From Conidiobolus incongruus B7586 (taxonomy: Eukaryota; Entomophthoromycota; Entomophthoromycetes; Entomophthorales; Conidiobolaceae), in the NCBI GenBank assembly GCA_000697335.1, contig JNEM01016190.1:1-42125 (forward strand): 42,125 bases of DNA, written 5' to 3'. Positions 33,693-42,125 of this stretch are shown piece by piece. A model generated the notes under the pieces. It was not told the origin of the DNA, did no database searches, and saw nothing but the letters and a program-made list of their open reading frames with translations. Position numbers and translations under genes: made by a program. How positions within the stretch are numbered: the first letter of the stretch is position 1; every line of letters begins with the position of its first letter.

Positions 33693-34699
33693 ACTATCAT
33701 TTGTAACTAATGATTTTATAATAATAGACCAGCAGACAGCATATTATTTAAATAATATTTAGAATAATTTTAATCATTTTTCATCATTTATATAACCTTA
33801 TTTCAACTATTATATATCCTATCATATATTTAGACATTCAGAATGGTACTGATTTTAACATATTCACTAATTTGGGAATCATTATTTTTGATCATTTTAA
33901 CTTGTTCATCATTCTTGATTTTCCAGCATACTAAATTAATTTAAAATTCAATAAATATAAACTTTATTTAATTTTGACACAACCCTTGAATTAATATTGA
34001 AGGATTTGTTGCACTTATCAATTGATTCAGTTAATTTATATTTATTAGAAACAGTTAATATCAAATATGAGTTTTGTTATTATCAATTACTGAATAATGA
34101 TCTAAGTTAAGCAAATATACTAGATCAATAGTATTTAATGGTAACTCTATTCTCTATCAATTTTATCTATGGAAATATACAAGATGTTTTTACTAGTAGA
34201 ATTTAATTTTAAAGTGTAATTATTTCAATAATTCAATATATTGTAATATTTAATGAATGATATTTAATAGTTGAATTTCTTTCTTTTAAAGTAAATTTTT
34301 AAAAATTTTAAGAATATAATTCTATAATTTTTATAAATATTTATAAAAAAACATTTGAAATAACAAATGCTATTTTAGTTAAAAATAAAATTATTATTAT
34401 GCTAATGGAATTTGACAAAGGTTTTTAATTAAAAATTATTAATTTATATTAAAATGTAATATAAATATTATCCATAAAAGTATACCCAATATTAAACTTA
34501 TTTTTAATCAAATTTAAATTATTAACTATTTTTATTTTTAAAATAAAATCAAAATATTTTTATATTATCTTTAATTAAAGGGAATATTAGATAATATATT
34601 AATATTAATATCTTTAATTAAAAAATAATATTTTAATTATAAAATTAATTGTATTTATTTTAATAAAATAATATTAATATTTATACCAAAATGGGAATT

Positions 34700-36015
34700 T
34701 TTAATATTACTCTATATTTTTAATAATAGGAATTTTTTGCAATTAAAAATAAATAAATATTTTAATATATGATATATAAAAATAAATATATAATATAAAT
34801 TTAATAGTTTCTTTTATTATTAATAACTTTTTGTTATACTTTTAATAAAGATTTAATACTTAAAAAATAATTTTTTTTATTTAAGATTAAAATTTAATAT
34901 TTTACAAATTAATTAAATTTTTCTATAGAAATATTCTTTCTTATAAACTAGTTTTTTAATTACCTAAAGCAATTATAATTAAATAAGTTATAATTTAAAG
35001 AGTATACTAGATGTAATAGTTTTTTCTAGTTTTTTTTTAATTAGAAAGCTTTTTATAACTTTAGATTTATATATTTTATAATTATCATGTAAAATAATAA
35101 GTTTTTTTAAATTATATTAAGAATACTAATTAAAAATACTTTTATTTAAAAAAACAGTATAAAATTTACTTTTAATTAATTTTTTTTAAGAATTAAATAA
35201 AAATAACATATGCTATTATAATTTATTATAATGATTAACATTCACTTATTAATAAAATATTTATTTAAAAGGATTTGTAAAAGGGGTTAATTTAATTTAA
35301 TCTAACATTTTGATTTGTATTTTAGTAAAAGATTATATATAAAGATTTAAGAGTTAATAATTATAATTATTCATTATAAAAGTTTAAACTTTTAGTAATA
35401 TTTTAATAAGTTTTATTTAATAATAATTATTTTAACTTTTTTTAAGCTTTAGTTAAAATATAAGATATTTATTTTATATTTTTATTTATTAATTTGAGTT
35501 TAAACTTTAATATATATAAAATACTTATAGAATTAATATTAAAGTACTTAGATAATTCTTTAACTAAAATAAAAAGATATTTTTTAATATATTTTTTCAC
35601 TTTATTAATAGTTAAAAAAATAACATTTAAAGTTAATTTTTTAGATTTTATCAAGTTTTAAATAGTTTCTCTTTTAATTCTAAAGTAATTTACCTAGCAA
35701 TAAATTATTAATTTAAATAATATTTTATTATTAAAAGTTGTTTGTAAATTTTAAATAATTTTAAAATATTTATAGTTAAGTTTTATTAATATTAAAAAAA
35801 CTTTTGATGATTATTATTTGGTTTAAGCATAATTAAATTAAACAACCAATTTTAAAAAATTAATTTTTTAATCAAAAATATTATTATATATATTAAAAAT
35901 ATATTATTTCCTATTAACTTTGTATATATTTATTTATTTCAAACTAATAATATATTTAAGAAATTAGAAATTAAAAAATTTCTTATTATTTTAAATTCAA
36001 AGTAATAATATTATT
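34700..36015. repeat. Approximately 1.3 kb dispersed AT-rich repeat, copy B
   Basis: Direct-orientation match to about 11815-13115. Its end motifs AATAATAGGAATTTTTT (about 34724) and AAATTTCTTATTATTTT (about 35976) are decayed versions of the inverted motifs in copy A, where GGGA/TCCC is intact, so copy A looks closer to the original. No transposase-like frame is present. Confidence 0.7.
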
Positions 36016-36551
36016 AAGATCATAATAATATTAAATATTATATATTATTCATTTTCAAAAATATATTAAAAATTAAAATTATTTTCAAAAATAATTATAT
36101 TATTTTTGAACAATTGAATTTAAATTAAAAATTTTTAATTAGTAAATAATAAAGATATATAAAAAAATATTTTTTTCAATTGATTTGAAATATAAAATTA
36201 TACTAATTATATTTTTATTAAATATAATTAATTAACTATAATCTTATACTTTTTTATAACTTTATAAACCTTCATTGGTTTAGCAAAATTAAAAATATTT
36301 TTATAGTGAATTTTTAAGAATTAAATTATATAAAATTTTATAAATAAATTATAAAATATATATTTCAAAATAAATTAAATCAATAATTAATAATTAATTT
36401 TGATAAGTAAAAAGAAAATAATTGATAAAATTTTTATTTTATTATTTTAATGTATATATAATTGTTATTAAAACTATTTAATTTGAAAATTATATAATAT
36501 TAATACTAAAGCAATAACGTTATAATTTAAAAATTTATTAATACTTTATAA

Positions 36552-36621
36552 AATCAATTATACTGCGCATTAAACACTTATTATGATCAACTTTAAAGGC
36601 ATTTGATTTTATAAATAGGTG
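36552..36621 (+). promoter_or_regulatory. Orphan GDSL-type promoter
   Basis: TATAAATAGGTG (36610-36621) is identical to the core promoter of esterase copy 2. Upstream, TCAATTAT, GCGCATTAA (36565-36573), CACTTA and TTATTATGAT occur in the same order as before esterase copy 1, with small gaps. No intact esterase follows. Confidence 0.55.
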
Positions 36622-36689
36622 TATTAACTATTAAGTTAATAGAATAAGTTTTGTTCTAAAATTGATTAAAACAATTCTTAACTTGATAA

Positions 36690-36950
36690 TATGAACCTTC
36701 ATTAAATGATAAAATTATTTTGATTTTGTACAATCCAGCCAAGTTCAGCATTTTACAATACTTAAAGATATTTAATATTAATTAACTAATATCATAATAA
36801 TATAATAATTTATTTCTGAATTTTATATCCAATAAATACTTATTTAAAGATTTAATACTTTATAATATCAGTTATAATATTGGTTAAACATTGCAATTTT
36901 GAAATATAAATGATTTGAATAATTGAATTGAAAATGAATATTAAATATAA
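36690..36950 (+). pseudogene. Possible very decayed GDSL esterase relic
   Basis: An ATGAACC lies about 80 bp after the orphan TATA box. Beyond it TTTAATATT, a stretch like the diverged GDSL region, then ATTTTATATCCAATAAATACTTAT resemble in order and spacing the live genes' CLIF...LGLYPDNRYY coding sequence, and TATCAGTTATAATATTGG resembles the VWSDYIQQ region. In this AT-rich background each match is weak alone. The promoter in front is the main support. Confidence 0.3.
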
Positions 36951-37831
36951 TTATGTTAAGATATAAAAAGAATTTTGATAGAAAATTGATAGATTGATAA
37001 TATATTGATTTGTGGTATAAATTTTTATATTATATAAAATATATTACATAATTATTAACCTATTGCGTAAAGGATAAAAATGAATTACATTTTATTAATA
37101 TTAAATATATAAAGTAATAACACGATAAATTGTAATATTACTTTGTCGACGATATTATCATATATAATATCACCCTTAAATTGTTATTTATAATCATAAA
37201 ACTTTTTGAAGATGCTTTACACTCATTCGAATGAATAAAGTTAAATTTTATCACAATAATATTAGTTAATCTAAGTTCACCTATATACATAACAAATAAA
37301 ATATAAAAATAAAAAATAATAAAAAATTATTTAAAAATATAGTTTATAAATTTATTATTATAAATAATGATATAGGAAAGTTATCGATTATATTTTCATT
37401 ATATTTTCTACTAAAATTGTTTTAGATAATTAGGTAACTATATCATTATAAAAAATTAAGACTAATAATTCAATATTATATTAATATCAAATTTTTAAAT
37501 GATATTATAAAATAATAGAGACAGTTATTTCAACTGCTGAGTATATTTTAATTGTAGGAAATAAAATCTAAGTAATACAAAATCAATTTGAATAATTAAA
37601 TTAATTAATATTCTAAAGATAATTTTATACTAAACTTTTTTTAAAATTAAAATTAAAATTAAAATAAAAATTTATATATTCAAAAATAATTTAATAAAAT
37701 TGAAAAAGATATAATATAATATAATTTAATAATTATTAAAATTAATAATATTTTAAATTATATTGAATATTATTTAATTATTAATAGTTAAAAAAACTAA
37801 ACAAGTTTAAAATATAATATATTAGAATAAA

Positions 37832-37856
37832 GGGAGGAGAAGGGGGGAGGGGGGGG
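37832..37856 (+). other. G-rich tract, possible G-quadruplex
   Basis: A purine run with four or more G-triplet opportunities (GGGAGGAGAA, then runs of six and eight G) sits in DNA that is almost all A and T. It is about 450 bp beyond the 3' end of the GPCR gene, where the transcribed (minus) strand would be C-rich. It could form a G-quadruplex on the + strand, or it could be an assembly or sequencing artefact. Confidence 0.6.
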
Positions 37857-38301
37857 AAAACAAATCAAATTAATTTAAAAATATTAATAAAAAAAATATA
37901 ATAATTATAAAAATTAAAGAAAAAAAAGAGAAATATTCTCATTTTATTTTTTATTTAATATTAAATAATGCATAATTATTCATATTTGTTTCCTGTATTA
38001 TAATATTTTATGCATTGAATCCCTCTTATCAATTATATTTATAAACTCTAAAAGTTAAAATCTATAAATGGTTAAATCAATAAATATTTAATAAAATTTT
38101 TATTTTGAAAAAAATATAAATAATAAATTTAGAGTATTTAGTATTTTTCTATAGGTTTAAACTGATCTATTGTTTAATTAAAAATATTTAAATTTAAAAT
38201 GGATATAAAATATATTATATAGGTTAAATTATATATATATTTTAAAAAATATTTAATTATTTCAAATTTAATATATGTATAATTGAAATAAATAATTTTT
38301 A

Positions 38302-39318
38302 TTAAATATAATTAAATCCTCTTCTCTTCAATTTCAACTTCTTGGCTAATGAGAGTAGCTCAAGTTTGAGAGGTTTATGAAGATAGATTGAAATTAGAGG
38401 ACATGTAAATGTACATAGGGTTTTGCCTAAGTCAAATACAAGATCCCAAACATCAGACTTATATTTGCCTGTAATTAATTCAACAATTTCGAAAATGACA
38501 AAGGGAATATAACAGAGGCAGTACATCAAAAGGATGCCCATTAATTTCATCGATACCAATCTTAAATTCTTAATTTGAGGGTTTTGGTGCACCTCAGCAG
38601 TATTGGTTGTTGAGTTATTTAGCCCTGTAGTAGTTAGTCCCTTAATATGGGCTTTATCACAAGGTCTGGTATTGTCTCCAGAGGAATTCATTGCAGAATC
38701 ATATTCCTTCATTTTGGCAACATCCTTCTCATTATGGAAAATGATGCCGAAATAGCAGAATGTAAGAGTGACCAGCTCGCAAAATGCCGAAACTGCTAGC
38801 GAAATATAAAAATATAAATTGTAGGGATTAGACTTGTCAGGCTTGGGGAAACACGTCACTCCACTAGACGTATATGCCCAGTGATCTGTTCCAAACATTA
38901 AGACTATTGTACCGATGACCCATGTGCAAGGGAGTATCAAGATACATGTCCAAGTGAATATACTAAGAGTTTTCTTTTTAACGATCGCTAAATATCTGGC
39001 AACACTCAAAAATGTCACGCCCAATAAATTGAGTAGCAGACAGCAGAACATCAGTCCAGTGAATGCTGGACACAATTGAGTTTCAATAAGCTTAAAATTG
39101 GAGCAGATTAGAATTAAGCTATATGTAACAATGCTGATATCAAAAATGAGATCGATAGAAGAGATAAAGAATAGAAAATTAGAACTTGTTGTAGTTCTTA
39201 ATTTCTGTTTAGTTGTGAGTACATACAATATAGAAAAATTAAAGGCGAATGCGATAACTGCGATAATACACATAATAACCCCAAATCCGATGACCATGGG
39301 ACCATTAATAATACTCAT
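38302..39318 (-). CDS. Rhodopsin-like (class A-type) G-protein-coupled receptor
   Basis: A single-exon gene of 338 residues. The open frame reaches five codons further to a TTG; the first ATG (39318) gives MSIINGPM. Seven hydrophobic segments are visible at roughly 9-34, 46-72, 84-112, 120-142, 168-195, 252-276 and 285-310. Class A landmarks are Asn27 in TM1, Asp56 in TM2 (SSIDLIFD), ARY (107-109) in place of DRY at the end of TM3, Cys83 and Cys156 placed for the TM3-ECL2 disulfide, CYIP in TM6 in place of CWxP, and CPLISIY in TM7 where NPxxY is expected. A roughly 50-residue Ser/Thr/Asn-rich third intracellular loop and a basic tail (KKLKLKRRG) follow the usual plan. It is a plasma-membrane receptor that should couple to a G protein; the ligand is unknown. 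The NPxxY and DRY variants suggest a diverged lineage. Confidence 0.82.
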   Translation of the reverse strand: MSIINGPMVIGFGVIMCIIAVIAFAFNFSILYVLTTKQKLRTTTSSNFLFFISSIDLIFDISIVTYSLILICSNFKLIETQLCPAFTGLMFCCLLLNLLGVTFLSVARYLAIVKKKTLSIFTWTCILILPCTWVIGTIVLMFGTDHWAYTSSGVTCFPKPDKSNPYNLYFYISLAVSAFCELVTLTFCYFGIIFHNEKDVAKMKEYDSAMNSSGDNTRPCDKAHIKGLTTTGLNNSTTNTAEVHQNPQIKNLRLVSMKLMGILLMYCLCYIPFVIFEIVELITGKYKSDVWDLVFDLGKTLCTFTCPLISIYLHKPLKLELLSLAKKLKLKRRGFNYI

Positions 39319-42125
39319 GCCAGCACTAATCAATTAAATAGATTGAAATATAAATACAGTTAAAGCGATGAAGATCCAATCATTAAATATCACAACTATA
39401 TGATACAACTGTGAATTTAAGGAAGTGTCAGGTATTATATACTAAGCAGTGATACTTAATTAATAGGGATCCTCTAATGTGGAGTGGCATTAATAAATGC
39501 TAATCAAAATCTTTAAACTGCTTCCCAATTTGCTCATTTTTAATTGGTTGAAACTTTAAAAGTTAAGATTTAATTAAAAAAATTCTCAAAGTTTGATTCA
39601 ATTTTTAAAGATAAATTTTATACGTTTCAGTGATTAATTAATGTGCCTTCTTTTTCTTAATTATATTATTGCAATGAATAAATCAATTAAAGCTAGAAAA
39701 TTTTCTGATTAATGTTTAATATTTCGGTATTTAATAAAGTTCAGTATTAAAAAAACTTTTAGTATATTCATTTCAAAGCTTTTATTTTTTAAGTATAAAT
39801 ATATATATCAAATTTCACTCTATTAATATTATATAAAAATTATCATCAAAAATACATTATAATCAATAATTAATACTTATCTATTATCATTACAACAGAT
39901 ATCAGGCTTTTGAAAATCAATTGCAGAGTAAATTAAAAGAACATTAAAAATTTCAATTATTACCCTCAATATTTAAAACAAATATAATTTTCAAATTATG
40001 ACAGTTTTTTGACATAATTATTTAATTTTAATTAGTAAATTTTTAGAATAAAAAAGCAACAGTTATTGGATGTGACAAAGATAATAATATTAATGCCTCT
40101 AACAATATAAATTCTTTTTCCAAATAAGAGTAATGAACTTCAAAAAATAACCTTTTTATTTGATTATTATTTTAAAAAAAATAATGTTATATAAATTAGG
40201 AAAATATATAAAAAAATTACTTTATTTTTATTTTTAATTATTAGTAAATTAATTAAAAACATATTTTAATTTAAAAATGATATGACCTATTTAGAAAATT
40301 CTTCGCATCAATGCTTGAAATTTTTGTGATTATTTCAATTTTTTCTTCAAATTGTACTTAACCAATTGATTAAGACTATTTTTATAATATTCCTATTTAA
40401 CTGTACTTACCATTGACATATGTATGAATATTATTGCCGAGTTACATTAATATAGGGTTTTAAAATAACTTAAAGAATATAGATTGTGAGCTATCTCTTG
40501 AATGTTAAGTATTAATGAAAAGGAATAGTAACACAAGTTAAAAACCACTAATATCAATCTTTGAAAAATATTACTTTGCATTTTTTGTAATAATTCAATA
40601 TACTAATAAATATTTCAATGCTAAAATTGATAACTTCTTAATAATGAAATATACATTAAATTTTCAAATTCAATTAAGTTCAATCTTTAATTATTATACG
40701 AATTTAAACGAAATTAATATGATAAAATTTATACAATAGTTATCAATAGTTATTATCAAACTACAATAATAATATTATTTAAAGAAATATATTACAGTAT
40801 AAAAATTTTTTTAAATAAATTTAAAATAATTCGAGTAATCTGGTATTATAATAGAAAAATATAATTAAAAATATGAAATGTAGAAATCTTAGTACCAAAG
40901 ATTACTAATATAAATTAAATATATCTTACTTAATATATCTTTTACATTTCACTGATTTACTTGTATCGTGAATTAAGTAATCCTCACTTATGACCGTAAG
41001 AAGGTATTAATAGACATATTTTAGGGGATAATTTATTCAAGTATTCATTTTAATGGTGACTTCATATCAATTTTTGAAATTCAGATGATCTAGCTTTATT
41101 TTTAGAATTTCAAATATTAGTATATATTTTTTTCTCCTTCACTTGATAAAATTTAAAATATAAAAAATTAATAGAACACACTAAATTTTGATAAACATAT
41201 AAATATCTTTTCATAATCAAATTTTTTATTACCTTTTAATTGCAATAGAGCTTTGAAAATGTTTATATTTTATTTAAAATTTAATAAAATTTATTTGATA
41301 TTAATATATACATAGTATGGTAATGATCAAATAATTATTAACACTAAATACTCACTTTTTATAATTAATCCATAATAAAATTTTGATTTTATAAATTTAA
41401 ACATAATCATTAACATCATAATATTAAATTTATATTTTAACTATTAAACCTTCGAAATTTGCTTTTTTAATAATTCATAAAAAATAGTCATATTTTCTAT
41501 TCTAACTCTTTATTTCAAAATATAATGATATCAAAGTGATAGTTAATCATTAGATTAATACTTTAAATTCTTTTGTATTTTTTAAAATTATAATATAATT
41601 ACAAATAAATTGTAAAAAATAGCTTGATAATCATATCGATTATAAAATATTAATGTATTTAAGTCTATTCAATATAAAAAATCTATATTTTCTTAAAGAC
41701 AAAGGTCAAATAAAATATTATTTAATATTAAAAATTAGTAAATTACAATAAAAAAATCTATTTATAAATTAAAAAAATGGAATATATAAATTGATATTTG
41801 ATTCAGTTTTATTATAATTAGAGTTTTATTGATAATATCAAAATTTTTTATTAAAATTTAACTTTAACATAATATTATGAAGTATAATTAGCCAAAAACA
41901 AAAATGAAAAATTATATAATTTAACAATTTGGTTTTTAATAATATGAATTTTATTTTTATATAAAAATAATTTTTAATAATTTTTATTTTTTATAAATAT
42001 TCAAATATTCATATTCTATAATTAGGAATATTTTGATTATATTCTTTTTTTATATTAATATATAAATATTTTCAATAAAAAATGATATATAATATTATTT
42101 ATTATTAAGTTTATATTTTATTTTT
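39319..42125. other. AT-rich region without genes
   Basis: The GPCR promoter should lie just beyond 39318. From there to the window end I find no gene, RNA gene or convincing relic on either strand. AGGGGATAATTTA near 41023 resembles the GDSL codons, but its flanks do not continue the match. Confidence 0.55.

Larger units (their letters stand above)
33693..38301. other. Long AT-rich gene-poor region
   Basis: About 4.6 kb without an intact gene. It contains repeat copy B (34700-36015), the orphan esterase promoter with a possible decayed gene (36552-37000) and the G-rich tract (37832-37856), each listed separately. AATAAA near 33950 could end PRMT1. A 61-codon minus-strand frame at 35469-35654 consists of low-complexity Ile/Lys/Leu/Asn sequence inside the repeat and is not accepted. 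Confidence 0.55.

Noticed and set aside
35469-35654. 61-codon minus-strand open frame
   Set aside because: It consists of Ile, Lys, Leu and Asn runs inside the repeat, and it has no clear counterpart in copy A.
41015-41050. AGGGGATAATTTA resembling the GDSL codons of esterase copy 1
   Set aside because: The match does not continue on either side, so it is likely chance.

Overview
The window looks like a nuclear contig from a very AT-rich fungus. The protein genes that can be read carry short spliceosomal introns of about 48-78 nt, with GTAA-type 5' sites and TACTAAT/CTAAT-like branch points. The gene content is eukaryotic: Tim9, an MIT-domain protein, a PRMT1-type arginine methyltransferase, a Bub1-like kinase, a class A-type GPCR, and secreted SGNH/GDSL esterases of the carbohydrate-esterase-16 type. 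A rhodopsin-type GPCR together with expanded CE16-like esterases in an AT-rich genome makes me think of an early-diverging, Conidiobolus-like (Entomophthoromycotina) fungus. That placement is inference, not proof.

Layout: (1) 0.6-2.65 kb holds a degenerate-looking tRNA-Leu(CAA), TIM9 (three exons, +) and a convergent MIT-domain gene (three exons, -). (2) 7.5-28.7 kb is a same-strand array of GDSL esterases in which relic and intact copies strictly alternate: relic 7.56, intact 10.26, relic 13.14, intact 16.80, relic 24.53, intact 27.81 kb. The intact copies are intronless, have signal peptides and share a TATAAATAGGTG-like core promoter about 50 bp before the ATG. A GC-richer broken retroelement (about 20.7-24.4 kb, minus strand, with Gag-like, dUTPase-like and aspartic-protease-like parts) lies between the second intact copy and the third relic. 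A possible solo LTR lies at 14.95-15.28 kb. (3) 29.1-33.7 kb is a compact housekeeping block, all +: Bub1-like kinase, a six-exon coiled-coil protein (possibly nucleoporin Nup58/Nup49-like), and PRMT1 with an 11-nt micro-exon. (4) 33.7-42.1 kb is mostly empty AT-rich DNA. It holds the second copy of a roughly 1.3 kb repeat, an orphan GDSL-type promoter, a G-rich tract, and one GPCR gene on the minus strand.

What stands out: the alternating birth-and-death esterase array, whose dead copies differ from live ones mainly by G/C-to-A/T changes; the shared promoter module and its orphan copy at 36.6 kb; the dUTPase-like part next to the protease in the retroelement; and an exact 19-bp Tn5 mosaic-end (Nextera adapter) sequence at 8997-9015, which probably marks adapter carry-over or a false join. 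Several open frames begin at non-ATG codons. I have moved those starts to the first plausible ATG.
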